Shown: piece after piece, positions 1-8,742 of the stretch
How the letters are laid out: each line of letters starts with the position of its first letter
How positions within the stretch are numbered: the stretch's first letter is position 1
NCBI GenBank assembly: GCA_020060215.1
Contig: JAGVAP010000009.1
Location: forward strand, 1 to 64,000
Length of the DNA stretch: 64,000 bases
Direction: 5' to 3'
Source: Deltaproteobacteria bacterium
Lineage (GTDB): Bacteria; Desulfobacterota; DSM-4660; Desulfatiglandales; HGW-15
Position numbers and translations under genes: made by a program
The notes under the pieces: generated by a model
Seen by the model: only the letters and a program-made list of their open reading frames with translations
The model's database searches: none
Told to the model about the DNA's origin: nothing

Positions 1-149
1 CTGAAACCTGAAACCTCAGCCCCCTTGTAAGGCGTAAGCCCGTCGAGGAGGAGCAGCCACGACGTGGACCTTCCTTGCTGAACCATCGCCACCTTGCAGG
101 TACTCCAGGAAACCTATACGGGGTGTCAGCCCGGTGGTCCATCACATTC

Positions 150-184
150 CTGACACCTGAACACTGAAACCTCTAACTTGACGA
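150..184. repeat. Degenerate heptamer array
   Basis: Five consecutive 7-mers of the form CTGAMAC: ctgacac, ctgaaca, ctgaaac, ctctaac, ttgacga. The period is exactly 7 and the units are imperfect. The same unit occurs twice at positions 1-14. Confidence 0.6.
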
Positions 185-208
185 AAGGAAGCGAGTGGGA
201 TGAACCAT

Positions 209-246
209 GACCAACGACCAATGACCAACGACCAATATCCAACGAC
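209..246. repeat. Heptamer tandem array (GACCAAY)
   Basis: Units gaccaac, gaccaat, gaccaac, gaccaat, atccaac, gac follow one another with period 7. It sits just beyond the 3' end of gcvPB. Function unknown. Confidence 0.7.
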
Positions 247-261
247 AAAGGAGCTGATCGA

Positions 262-1722
262 TCACCCCGCCAGGCAGGGTTTCCTGGCCGCCAGGGTTTC
301 GTCCAGCCTCTTCACCCTGCACTTGTGGGGCGCGTTCTTCAGGAGTTCCGGCTCCTCTGATGCCTCCAGGGCGATGGTCTTCATGGCCTCGATGAACCGA
401 TCCAGGTCCTCCCTGGACTCGCTCTCCGTCGGCTCGACCATGATCGCCCCATCCACGACCAGGGGAAAATGGATGGTGGGCGGATGGAACCCGAAATCCA
501 TGAGCCTCTTGGCCACATCGGCCGTGAGGACCTTGTTGGGCCTCTGGAGCTTGTCCGAGAAGACACACTCGTGCATGCAGGGCCTGTCGTGAGGCAGGTG
601 AAAGACCCCCTTCAGCTTCTCCTTGACATAGTTGGCGTTGAGGACCGCGAGCCGGCTGGCCTGTTTCAGCCCCTCGGCCCCCATGCTCAGGATGTAGCAG
701 TAGGCCCTGACCAGGACCCCGAAGTTGCCATAGAACCCGTGGAGTCTCCCGATGGTGAGCGGGAAATCCTCCGAGAGGGTATACCCGCCTTCCCCCTCGA
801 CCACCCTGGGGACGGGGAGAAAGGGGATCAGCGCGCTCTTGACACAGACCGGGCCTGAACCTGGGCCGCCCCCGCCATGGGGGGTGGAGAAGGTCTTGTG
901 GAGGTTCAGGTGCAGGATGTCCACGCCGATCCGTCCCATGTCCACCATCCCCATGACCGCGTTCATATTGGCCCCGTCGCCGTAAACCAGGCCGCCCTTT
1001 GCATGAACGATATCGGCGATCTCCTTGAGGTTCTCCTCGAAGAGCCCGAGGGTGTTCGGGTTGGTCACCATGATGCCGGCCGTGTCCTCATCCATCAGCT
1101 CCAGGACCGTGTCGGCCGAAAGGATCCCTTCCGGGCCCGACTTCAGGGGGACCGGCCGATAGCCGCAGAGGGCGGCGCTCGCCGGGTTGGTGCCGTGGGC
1201 CGTGTCGGGAACGAGGATCTTGGTCGGCCGCCTTCCCCTGTGGCTGTGGTAGGCGTGGATGAGGAGCATGCCTGTCAGCTCCCCTTGTGCTCCGGCCGCG
1301 GGCTGAAGGGTCACACCGTCCATGCCGGTGATCTCTGCAAGAAAGCGCTCGAGCTCGAGCATCAGTTTCAGCGGACCCTGCACCAGTGCGGGGGGAAGCA
1401 GGGGATGGGCGCCGGCGAAACCGGGAAGGTTGGCGAGCTTGTCGTTGACCTTCGGGTTGTACTTCATGGTGCAGGAGCCGAGCGGATAGAAACCGGTATC
1501 CACCCCGAAGTTCCATGTGGAGAGTCTCGTGTAGTGCCTCACGATATCCACTTCGCTCAGGCTGGGGATGTCCGGCGGCGCGCCGACCAGGGACGGGTCG
1601 AGCGGGGCGTGATCCACGTCCCTTCGCGGCAGGGAGAATCCTTCTCTGCCATTCCTCCCCTTTTCCCACAGGAGGGGCTCCTGCAGCACGAGTCCGGTGG
1701 TCGCCAGGTCGGAATCCCTCAT
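262..1722 (-). CDS. gcvPB: Glycine dehydrogenase (decarboxylating) subunit 2
   Basis: This is the PLP-binding C-terminal half of the glycine cleavage P-protein, which decarboxylates glycine and passes the aminomethyl group to lipoyl-GcvH in the cytoplasm. The Schiff-base lysine is visible in LHLNLHKTFSTPHGGGG (about K276). At 486 aa it has the usual length of the split-type subunit. I chose the ATG at 1722 because it forms an ATGA overlap with the gcvPA stop and the protein starts with family-like sequence; a longer frame to 1782 would run inside gcvPA. It is the last gene of gcvH-gcvPA-gcvPB. No gcvT follows; a GcvT domain is found fused to SHMT near 40 kb. Confidence 0.95.
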   Translation of the reverse strand: MRDSDLATTGLVLQEPLLWEKGRNGREGFSLPRRDVDHAPLDPSLVGAPPDIPSLSEVDIVRHYTRLSTWNFGVDTGFYPLGSCTMKYNPKVNDKLANLPGFAGAHPLLPPALVQGPLKLMLELERFLAEITGMDGVTLQPAAGAQGELTGMLLIHAYHSHRGRRPTKILVPDTAHGTNPASAALCGYRPVPLKSGPEGILSADTVLELMDEDTAGIMVTNPNTLGLFEENLKEIADIVHAKGGLVYGDGANMNAVMGMVDMGRIGVDILHLNLHKTFSTPHGGGGPGSGPVCVKSALIPFLPVPRVVEGEGGYTLSEDFPLTIGRLHGFYGNFGVLVRAYCYILSMGAEGLKQASRLAVLNANYVKEKLKGVFHLPHDRPCMHECVFSDKLQRPNKVLTADVAKRLMDFGFHPPTIHFPLVVDGAIMVEPTESESREDLDRFIEAMKTIALEASEEPELLKNAPHKCRVKRLDETLAARKPCLAG

Positions 1723-3038
1723 GACCGGACCTCCTTCACCAGTCGATCCATGTCGTCTCTGGTCTTGGTCTCCGTGACACAAAGCAGGTAGTGGTTCGAG
1801 AGCTCCGGGTAATCACGCGAGATGGGGATGCCTGGGACAACGCCGCTCTCGACCAACCGCTCGTAGCGGACCCTGAACCCGGGGGGCGGTTCCATCAAAA
1901 ACTCATTGAAGGTGGGGGCTGCGAAGATCGTTCGCCACCCGGCCTCTTCAAGCCCTTTCTTGAGATATTCGCTCTTGTCGTGATTGAGGGACGCGAGCTC
2001 GCGCATGCCCGGGCCGCCGAGGCAGGCCATATACATGGCCGCAGTCAATGCGCACAGGCTGTTGTTGGTGCAGATGTTGGAGGTGGCCTTTTCGCGCCGG
2101 ATGTGCTGCTCCCTCGTGGCGAGGGTCAGGACGAACCCCCTCTGACCCTCCCTGTCCAGCGTCTCCCCCACCAGCCGGCCGGGCATGGTGCGCACGTGTT
2201 TCACCTTGCCGGCAAACATCCCGAGACCCGGGCCCCCGAAGGACCGGGCGATCCCGAAGCTCTGGCCCTCGCCGCACGCGATATCGGCGCCCTGGCTCCC
2301 CGGGTTCTTGAGCAGGCCGTAGGCGAGGGGCTCCGTAAAGGAGGCAATGAAGAGACCCTGTCTCTCGTGAGCGGCGGTTGCGGCGGAGGCCAGATCTTCG
2401 ATGCATCCGAAGAAGTTGGGGGATTGAACGGCCAGTCCCGCCAGGTGCTCGACCCCTTCCAGGGGAGAAAGGTCCGTCCTTCCGCTCGGATCATAGGGGA
2501 GTTCGATGATCTCATACCCGGTGGGCGCAAGGTATGTCCGGACCACCTGCCTGTAGTGGGGATGGACGGCCCTGGATACGGCCACCTTCCTATGGCCGGT
2601 CACCCGGACGGCCATGAGCAGTCCCTCTGCAAGGGCGGACGCGCCGTCGTAGAGCGAACCGTTCGCCACCTCCATGCCCAGGAGTCGGCAGACCAGCGTC
2701 TGGTACTCGTAAATGGCCTGAAGCGTGCCCTGGCTCATCTCGGGCTGGTAGGGGGTGTAGGAGGTGACGAACTCCGAGCGACCTGCCAGGCTGGAAACGG
2801 CCTGAGGGATGAAATGATCATAACTGCCGGCCCCTGCAAACACCATCCGGCCCGCTTCTCCTGAGAGGGCGCTCAGATGGGCCTTGAGCTCCCATTCGGT
2901 CAAGGGCTCCGGAAGCGACATCTCCGTCTCGCGGCGGGAATGGAGTGGGATGGACGAAAAGAGATCATCCAGGCTATTGACCCCGATCTCCTCCAGCATG
3001 GAGCCGATCTCTTCACTGCTATGGGGGAGATATCGCAT
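1719..3038 (-). CDS. gcvPA: Glycine dehydrogenase (decarboxylating) subunit 1
   Basis: This is the N-terminal half of the split P-protein, 439 aa, beginning MRYLPHSSEEIGSMLEEIGV, which is characteristic of the family. It shares the PLP fold but lacks the PLP lysine and forms the heteromer with GcvPB. The start codon overlaps the gcvH stop (TAATG at 3036-3040) and the end overlaps gcvPB by four bases, so the three subunits are translationally coupled. Split P-proteins are typical of Firmicutes, archaea and many deltaproteobacteria. Confidence 0.95.
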   Translation of the reverse strand: MRYLPHSSEEIGSMLEEIGVNSLDDLFSSIPLHSRRETEMSLPEPLTEWELKAHLSALSGEAGRMVFAGAGSYDHFIPQAVSSLAGRSEFVTSYTPYQPEMSQGTLQAIYEYQTLVCRLLGMEVANGSLYDGASALAEGLLMAVRVTGHRKVAVSRAVHPHYRQVVRTYLAPTGYEIIELPYDPSGRTDLSPLEGVEHLAGLAVQSPNFFGCIEDLASAATAAHERQGLFIASFTEPLAYGLLKNPGSQGADIACGEGQSFGIARSFGGPGLGMFAGKVKHVRTMPGRLVGETLDREGQRGFVLTLATREQHIRREKATSNICTNNSLCALTAAMYMACLGGPGMRELASLNHDKSEYLKKGLEEAGWRTIFAAPTFNEFLMEPPPGFRVRYERLVESGVVPGIPISRDYPELSNHYLLCVTETKTRDDMDRLVKEVRS

Positions 3039-3442
3039 TACTTTTTCCCCTTGATCGTTTCGAGATAAGCGCTCTTCGTCATCAGCTCGTCAAATTCGTG
3101 GGGAGTGGAGGGCTTCAATAGGACCATCCAACCCTTCCCATAAGGGTCGCTGTTGACGAGCTCCGGAGACCCCTCCAGGTCGGGGTTCACTTCGAGGACC
3201 TCCCCCCCCACCGGAAGGTAGATCTCCGCCACGGCCTTGACCGATTCGACGGTCCCGAACTGCTGCTTGCGGGTAAACGCATCTCCCACCCTCGGCAGCT
3301 CCACGAACACGATGTCTCCCAACTGATCCTGGGCATAGTCGCTGATCCCGATCCTGAAGTTCTCTCCTTCTTTCCGTGCCCATTCATGGTCCTCGGCGTA
3401 TCGGAGGTCATCGGGCAGATTCAGTTCACTGACCTCTTTCAT
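3038..3442 (-). CDS. gcvH: Glycine cleavage system H protein
   Basis: This is the lipoyl carrier protein of glycine cleavage, 134 aa. The lipoylated lysine lies in FGTVESVKAVAEIYLPVGG (K69). A good ribosome site (AGGAGG, 5 nt spacing) precedes the ATG at 3442. It is first in the gcvH-gcvPA-gcvPB operon, 144 bp downstream of gltX on the same strand. I saw no glycine riboswitch in the short spacer, which instead holds degenerate repeats. Confidence 0.95.
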   Translation of the reverse strand: MKEVSELNLPDDLRYAEDHEWARKEGENFRIGISDYAQDQLGDIVFVELPRVGDAFTRKQQFGTVESVKAVAEIYLPVGGEVLEVNPDLEGSPELVNSDPYGKGWMVLLKPSTPHEFDELMTKSAYLETIKGKK

Positions 3443-3586
3443 GAGTTCCTCCTGGTGCGGATTGCACGTTGCAGGTTGCGGGTCGCAAGAAAGGCATTTG
3501 CCACGAAGTCAAGAAGACACAAAGAACAGGATTTCTTCGTGCCTTCGTGTCTTTGTGACTATGCCTTCTTCTTCATGTCTTTGTGG
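3443..3586. repeat. gltX-gcvH spacer with inverted and direct short repeats
   Basis: The spacer contains repeated CTTCGTG / TCTTTGTG type words and their complements (CACGAAG, GACACAAAG), so it can fold on itself. No gene. It resembles the other periodic intergenic tracts of the window. Confidence 0.45.
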
Positions 3587-4996
3587 TTACGCCTTTTTCT
3601 GTATGTGCGACAGGACCTTTTCGATCCGGTCCAGGACCTTCTCTTTGCCCAGGATCTCCATCACCTCGAAGAGGCCCGGGCTGGCGCTCTTTCCGGTCAG
3701 GGCCACCCTGAGGGGCTGGGCTATGCTTCCCAGCTTGATCTGCTTTTCTTCCAGGAAACGGGCGAAGGTCTCTTCCAGCCCCTTCCGGCTGAAATCGTCG
3801 ATCCCCATCAGCCGGTCATAAATCTCGGAAAGCAGCGGGAGAACCTCGGGCTTCAGGAATTTTGCATCCGCCTTCGGTTCAAAGGAGATCGCGTCCTCGA
3901 AATAGAACCGGGCGGACTCGGCCATCTCCACCAGGGTCCGGCTCCTGGCCTTCAGGGTCTCTGCGGCCTGCTCCACCTTTCGTCGATCGAGACCGCGCAG
4001 GCCGAGCCTTTCCAGGAAAGGCACCAGAAGCTCAGCGATCTCGGGGGTGGCGGACTCGCGGATGTATTGCCCGTTCATGTCCAGGAGCTTTTCCATGTTG
4101 AAGATCCCGGCGGACTTCCCGACCCCCTCCAGGGAGAACTTCTCGATCAGCTCCTCCCGCGTGAACTTCTCCTGATCCCCGTAGGACCACCCGATCCGGA
4201 CGAGGGCGTTCAAAAGGGCATGGGGCAACACCCCCATATCCCTGTAGGCGAGGACCGATGTGGCGCCATGACGCTTGCTGAGCCTGGTGCGGTCGGAGCC
4301 CAGGATCATGGGAACGTGGGCGTAAAGGGGCAGGGGCTCGTCCAGGGCCTGATAGATCATTACCTGCCTCGGCGTGTTGTTCACGTGGTCATCCCCCCTG
4401 ATCACATGGGTCACCCCCATGGTGATGTCATCGACCACCACCGCGAGGTGATAGGTGGGGGTCCCATCGGACCGGAGCAGGACCAGGTCATCCAGCTCTC
4501 CGTTATCGAATGCCACCGGACCCTTCACGAGGTCCTGGAACACGGTCCTGCCGATCTCCGGGGATCTCAGCCTCACTACGCAACCGGGTCCTCTTTCGAG
4601 GCCGAGGTCCCTGCACCTCCCGTCGTACTTGGGCTTGAGCCCCTTGGCCTTGGCCTCCTGTCGCCGGGTCTCCAGCTCTTCGGGGGTGCAGCGGCAGAAG
4701 TAGGCCTTTCGGGATGCGAGCAACCGATCGATATACTCCCGGTAGACCGGAAACCGCCGGGACTGGAAGAACGGCCCCTCGTCCCAGTCCATGCCCAGCC
4801 ACTGGAGGGACTCGATGATCGCCTGGGTCGCCTCTTCGGTGGACCTGGCCACATCCGTATCCTCGATTCTCAGGATGAACTTTCCCCCGTTCTTCCTCGC
4901 AAAGAGCCAATTAAAAAGGGCCGTTCTGGCCCCTCCGATGTGAAGATACCCTGTCGGGCTCGGCGGAAACCGCGTAACGATCTTCTGGTTGCTCAT
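3587..4996 (-). CDS. gltX: Glutamyl-tRNA synthetase
   Basis: Class I aminoacyl-tRNA synthetase that charges tRNA-Glu. The HIGH-type motif is in FPPSPTGYLHIGGART (residues 10-25) and the KMSKS-type motif is RTRLSKRHGA. At 469 aa it has normal bacterial length, with the alpha-helical anticodon domain at the C-terminus. I start it at the ATG at 4996 (MSNQKIVTRFPPSPTG); an in-frame extension to 5098 is not family-like. A GGAGG lies about 15 nt upstream. It is followed by gcvH on the same strand. Confidence 0.95.
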   Translation of the reverse strand: MSNQKIVTRFPPSPTGYLHIGGARTALFNWLFARKNGGKFILRIEDTDVARSTEEATQAIIESLQWLGMDWDEGPFFQSRRFPVYREYIDRLLASRKAYFCRCTPEELETRRQEAKAKGLKPKYDGRCRDLGLERGPGCVVRLRSPEIGRTVFQDLVKGPVAFDNGELDDLVLLRSDGTPTYHLAVVVDDITMGVTHVIRGDDHVNNTPRQVMIYQALDEPLPLYAHVPMILGSDRTRLSKRHGATSVLAYRDMGVLPHALLNALVRIGWSYGDQEKFTREELIEKFSLEGVGKSAGIFNMEKLLDMNGQYIRESATPEIAELLVPFLERLGLRGLDRRKVEQAAETLKARSRTLVEMAESARFYFEDAISFEPKADAKFLKPEVLPLLSEIYDRLMGIDDFSRKGLEETFARFLEEKQIKLGSIAQPLRVALTGKSASPGLFEVMEILGKEKVLDRIEKVLSHIQKKA

Positions 4997-5098
4997 CAGC
5001 CGGAAAACGCCTCCATGAACGATGTCTGAATAGGTGCCACCCGAAAAACCATACTTTATCATAGGGAAAATGTGAATGCTAGACCGAGGATAGCCCAT

Positions 5099-5424
5099 TG
5101 GCTGGCGGGAGTACCAGGTCGATCACTCGTCAATGTCGCAAAACAGCACGGCCTCCCTGACAGGAGAGTTCATGCCTCCATTTTCCCCTGGCCTACGAGG
5201 AATTGAGCTTGCCCGTATCGGCCCGGCGGTTGAGCATCGCCGGGGCGCTGAAATCCCTTTCGGAAACAGTTCCTTTCCCCTAAATCTTTGGGATGAAAAC
5301 ATTACTTCCAGTTCTCGCAGTCCGGAGAGGGTTATCTGCGTTGACAATGGGTAACCGGATACTCATTTAGAGACGTGTGGGTTGACGGAATGGTGATGTT
5401 GAATTCTCAGGAAAGGAGTCGAGT
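5099..5424. other. Intergenic region, no gene seen
   Basis: This is the divergent region between gltX and the lipoprotein gene. Short open frames on both strands (5123-5354) resemble no family and have no convincing ribosome site. A TTGACA at 5340-5345 could be a -35 box for the downstream gene, but the -10 is poor. Confidence 0.4.
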
Positions 5425-5964
5425 ATGAAAACTCTTGCCTGGTTGACTACGGCTGTGGGAACGATCTTCCTCCTCTCCGGTTGTGCCACCTCAAACTCGA
5501 GTCTCTACAACGGGACGATCAGCGGCAGTATCCAGAGGTCGCAGGCGGCTCGTGACCTCTCTCTCGAATCCATCCGACTTCAACTCGTGGCCTTCCCGGA
5601 GGCGCAGCACAAGCGCCACCTGAGGTTTACCGTGCAGGAAGGCGACCACACCAAGAGGATGATCGTCAAGTCCAAACTCCCGCAGGTCGGCCCCTCTCAA
5701 AACGGCCAATTTGTGTTCAATGTCTCGGATTTCCCGGCCGCCTGGTACATCATTGCCGCTCAGAGCGACAAGATGAAATTCCCGATGTTCCTAGGCGATT
5801 CCGAGCACAGGCTCAAACTGGTGAGACTGGATACGGTCACCGACCGGACAACATCCGTCGACCTGGGCGACCTGGTCCTGCTATCGCCGTTTGCCCGGGC
5901 CACATTTGAACTGAAGGTCGGCGAGGAGTTTCCGATCTCCTTTGAGGGCTACGCAGTCCAATAA
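5425..5964 (+). CDS. Small lipoprotein of unknown function
   Basis: 179 aa with a clear lipoprotein signal: MKTLAW, a hydrophobic stretch, then the lipobox LLSGC with the acylated Cys at about residue 20. The mature part is predicted to be periplasmic, mostly beta, without a motif I recognise. An AGGAG ribosome site precedes the ATG. It is a lone gene convergent with hcp. Family unassigned. Confidence 0.7.
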   Translation: MKTLAWLTTAVGTIFLLSGCATSNSSLYNGTISGSIQRSQAARDLSLESIRLQLVAFPEAQHKRHLRFTVQEGDHTKRMIVKSKLPQVGPSQNGQFVFNVSDFPAAWYIIAAQSDKMKFPMFLGDSEHRLKLVRLDTVTDRTTSVDLGDLVLLSPFARATFELKVGEEFPISFEGYAVQ

Positions 5965-6003
5965 TCCAACCATTTGAAAGCGCCGAAGACCGCGGCCCGG
6001 GAA

Positions 6004-6054
6004 GACGTGTCCTCCTGCGATGAAGAAGGTCCTTGTCACCGTCAGGAGGACGTC
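6004..6054. terminator. Inverted repeat between convergent genes
   Basis: GACGTGTCCTCCTGCG at 6004-6019 pairs with CGTCAGGAGGACGTC at 6040-6054 with two small bulges, around a 20-nt loop. It lies between the lipoprotein stop (5964) and the hcp stop (6072) and could stop transcription from both sides. There is no T-run, so the terminator role is inferred from position. Confidence 0.4.
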
Positions 6055-6071
6055 GCTCTTCGCATCGGCAG

Positions 6072-7838
6072 CTAAGCGCTCTTGAGGATCGCTTTGAGGT
6101 CCTCTTCCGGGGTCTTTATGGGCATGATGTTGTATTTGTCAACAAGCACCTTCAACACGTTGGGGGTGATAAACGCGGGCAGCGAAGGGCCGAGGCGGAT
6201 GTTCTTGATGTCGAGAGCAAGCAGGGTGAGGAGGATGGCCACCGCCTTCTGCTCGTACCACGAAAGCACCAGCGATAGCGGAAGATCATTCACGCCGCAG
6301 TCAAATGCCTTGGCCAGGGCCACGGCGATCTGAATGGCGGAGAAGGCGTCGTTGCACTGACCCACATCCAACAGCCTCGGGATCCCCCCGATGTTGCCCA
6401 GGTCCAGGTCAAAGAACTTGAACTTGCCGCAGGCGAGGGTGAGCACGAGACAGTCCTCCGGGACCTTCTGCACGAATTCCCTGTAATACGCCCTGCCGGG
6501 TTTTGTCCCGTCACATCCGGCGACGAGGAACAGGTGTTTGATGGCACCGCTCTTGACCCCTGCAATCACCTTGTCGGCAACGCTCATCACCGTGTTCCTG
6601 GCGAAACCCACGTTCACTTCCTTGCCCGCGACATCGCCCGCAAACCCCGGGAGGTCGAGGGCCCTCCGGATGACCGGCGAAAAGTCGCCTCTGCCGACGT
6701 GCGGGATCCCCGGCCAGCCCACGAGCCCTGTGGTGAAGATGTTCTTCTGATACTCGGGCTGAGGTCTCTGGATGCAGTTGGTGGTCATGAGGATGGCGCC
6801 CGGGAAATCCTTGAACTCCCTTGTCTGGTTCTGCCAGGCGGTGCCGAAATGGCCGTAGAAGTGCGGGTGTTTCTGCTTCAGTCCGGGATAGGCATGGGTC
6901 GGCAGCATCTCTCCATGGGTGTAGACATGGATGCCTTTTCCTTCGCTCTGGATGAGGATCTGCTCCAGGTCGATGAGGTCGTGGCCCGAGACCAGTATGG
7001 CCTTCCCCTTTCTCGCTCCAAGAGGGACCTTGGTGGGCACCGGGTGACCGTACCGCGACGTGTTTCCGGCATCGAGCAGTTCCATGGCGCGTAGGTTCGT
7101 TTCCCCGCATTGGAGCGCCAGTCCCAGGAGGTCGTTCATGCCGAGACGCTTGTCGATGGTGGCGACAAGCCCATCCTGGACAAACTGATAGACCTTGGCG
7201 TCTTCCTGCCCCAGGGCCCCTGCATGGTCGACGTATGCGGAGAGGCCCTTCAGACCGAAGAGCAGGGTGTGCTGGAGGGAAAGCAGATCCGGATCCGCGG
7301 AACGGTCCGACTTGAGTCCGACCTTCTTGCCGTCCGCAACCAGTCCTTCGGTGGTTGAAGCAGGCCGGTAAGAGGCGGATGCATCCGTGAAGGGGAGGGA
7401 AGCCCCTGCCGAAGCCGCCTTCTGTTTCAGCTGCTCTCTGAGGGAGACCGTCTGGTCGATCAGGGCATGGAGCCTTTCCGGGTCGAAATCCACGTTGGTC
7501 AGGGTTGAGAACAGGGCCGCCGGGATAAAACGGTCGACCTCTTTGTCTTGGATGCCCTTTTGCCTCCCGGCCACCGCATAGAGGGCGAGTCCCTTGAGCG
7601 AGTAGACCAGCAGATCCTGAAGGGCCGCCACGCTGGCGGATTTGCCGCATATCCCCAGGGTGGTGCATCCTCTGCCGTTGGCAGTCTGCTCGCACTGGTA
7701 GCAGAACATCTTGTATTCCCCTTCTTTCTTCTGCCCGAAGGCGTTCGTTACATTCAGGATGCTCGGGCACACGGTCGCCGCTGCGGCGCCGATCGCGCTG
7801 GTCTTGAGGAATCTCCTCCTGGTGATCTCGTCTTTCAT
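6072..7838 (-). CDS. hcp: Hybrid-cluster protein (Hcp) with Tat signal
   Basis: 588 aa hydroxylamine reductase / NO reductase family protein. The [4Fe-4S] motif C46-x2-C49-x8-C58-x5-C64 is of class I type. Hybrid-cluster residues lie in GETN, HGEMLP, TTNC, GCDGT, ACGKF and the late GQCND. Unusually, the N-terminus MKDEITRRRFLKTSAIGAAA is a twin-arginine signal, followed by a hydrophobic stretch before the cluster motif. I chose the ATG at 7838 for its ribosome site (GGGAGGTGG) and because the Tat motif follows at once; the upstream in-frame extension to 8027 has no support. Canonical Hcp is cytoplasmic, so export or membrane anchoring would be distinctive. An HcpR-like palindrome lies 90 bp upstream. 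Confidence 0.93.
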   Translation of the reverse strand: MKDEITRRRFLKTSAIGAAAATVCPSILNVTNAFGQKKEGEYKMFCYQCEQTANGRGCTTLGICGKSASVAALQDLLVYSLKGLALYAVAGRQKGIQDKEVDRFIPAALFSTLTNVDFDPERLHALIDQTVSLREQLKQKAASAGASLPFTDASASYRPASTTEGLVADGKKVGLKSDRSADPDLLSLQHTLLFGLKGLSAYVDHAGALGQEDAKVYQFVQDGLVATIDKRLGMNDLLGLALQCGETNLRAMELLDAGNTSRYGHPVPTKVPLGARKGKAILVSGHDLIDLEQILIQSEGKGIHVYTHGEMLPTHAYPGLKQKHPHFYGHFGTAWQNQTREFKDFPGAILMTTNCIQRPQPEYQKNIFTTGLVGWPGIPHVGRGDFSPVIRRALDLPGFAGDVAGKEVNVGFARNTVMSVADKVIAGVKSGAIKHLFLVAGCDGTKPGRAYYREFVQKVPEDCLVLTLACGKFKFFDLDLGNIGGIPRLLDVGQCNDAFSAIQIAVALAKAFDCGVNDLPLSLVLSWYEQKAVAILLTLLALDIKNIRLGPSLPAFITPNVLKVLVDKYNIMPIKTPEEDLKAILKSA

Positions 7839-7928
7839 CTTTTCCACCTCCCTCAAAAAGGTTGCTTGTCTGAAAACCCCTTCCTCGTCCATGATGGCGA
7901 TCCTTACACGACACCAGGGGGCAGGGAA

Positions 7929-7942
7929 TTGACCCAAGTCAA
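7929..7942 (-). promoter_or_regulatory. HcpR-like palindromic operator upstream of hcp
   Basis: TTGACCCAAGTCAA is a palindrome with arms TTGAC and GTCAA around 4 nt. From memory it matches the HcpR consensus TTGAC-N4-GTCAA proposed for hcp genes of deltaproteobacteria. It lies about 90 bp upstream of the hcp start. The regulator gene itself is not in the window. Confidence 0.6.
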
Positions 7943-8415
7943 CCTTTGGGGGAATTTGCGGCAAGAGATCGGTTGTTCCAACCGAGGGGTCGTTGGGAGG
8001 GATGGCAGCCCAAACCTCACCCTTCATTCAGGGCATCCACAGAATATCTCAGTGTAGCTCTGTAATAAATCAGAGATTTCCCGGACGGGCGGATATCCTG
8101 TGGGTCAAGAAGGATATACAAGGCTATTTGGACTCCCCCTGCTTATTTACGTACAGAGAGCAGTAATCCCAAATCGCCGGAGGCATGAATTCATCCTTAC
8201 AAGGTGCGCTTCTTTGTTCACCAACCGGTCCGGTGAACCATGACCATACTTCCGTTTGACGCGCATTAACCAACTTCGAACTCTGAGGCCGTCCCTCTCT
8301 CTTTCGCCCCCCCTTTCGTAATGAGGAGCCGGAGGGGATTTGACTTTCAGTTGACAGCTCATATGGCCTGCTCTACTCTGAAAATAAAATCTACCCATAC
8401 CAATAGCTTGGGTGA
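7943..8415. other. Intergenic region, no gene seen
   Basis: This stretch lies between the hcp upstream region and the remnant nucleotidyltransferase. No open frame here has a recognisable product or a good ribosome site. No RNA gene was recognised. Confidence 0.4.
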
Positions 8416-8742
8416 AGTAAGAGCACGAATCCACGTGACCGGAAAATCGCTAGGGAGCTGAAGAGAAGACTCTTGTTGAGTGTTCCTCCCCTTGACTTGC
8501 GGGTCTTCGGCTCGCGGGCAAGAGGGGACTCTGACAAGTTCTCGGACCTCGACGTCTTCATTCTTGTTGAAAGGATCGATGAGGGTCTGAAGCAAGAGAT
8601 TCGAGATATTGTATGGGATCTGGGGTTTGAGAACTTCATGCTGATATCCGCCCTCATCTTTACGAAGCACGAGATTGAGGACACCCCATTACGGTCTTCC
8701 CAAATCGTTCATAACATCCAAGAAGAGGGAGTGAGAATATGA
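8416..8742 (+). pseudogene. MNT-type nucleotidyltransferase (MntA antitoxin-like), 5' end decayed
   Basis: The frame encodes the nucleotidyltransferase core FGSRARGDSDKFSDLDVF (the GS...DxD signature) and ends with the family-typical NIQEEGVRI. The open frame begins after a stop at 8413 and reads RKIARELKRRLLL before the core, which fits the usual N-terminal helix, but no ATG or GTG start exists; only a TTG at 8473 is available and would cut that helix. The stop overlaps the next ATG (ATGA, 8739-8742), as in MntA/HepT pairs. MntA AMPylates and neutralises a HEPN toxin. The partner is clearly broken, so I treat both as remnants, though this half could still be translated from 8473. Confidence 0.65.

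Larger units (their letters stand above)
1..261. other. Non-coding flank with heptamer repeats
   Basis: I see no gene here. The stretch lies downstream of gcvPB and carries short 7-bp periodic tracts: CTGAAAC twice at the very start, then the arrays at 150-184 and 209-246 listed separately. No terminator hairpin with a T-run was found. Confidence 0.6.

Noticed and set aside
877..1791. 304-codon plus-strand frame opposite gcvPB
   Set aside because: Antisense shadow of gcvPB created by GC-rich codon bias; no family resemblance.
3443..3586. Glycine riboswitch upstream of gcvH
   Set aside because: The spacer is only 144 bp, full of short repeats, and I could not find the conserved core of the class.
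3386..5029. 547-codon plus-strand frame opposite gltX
   Set aside because: Antisense shadow of gltX, no recognisable domain.
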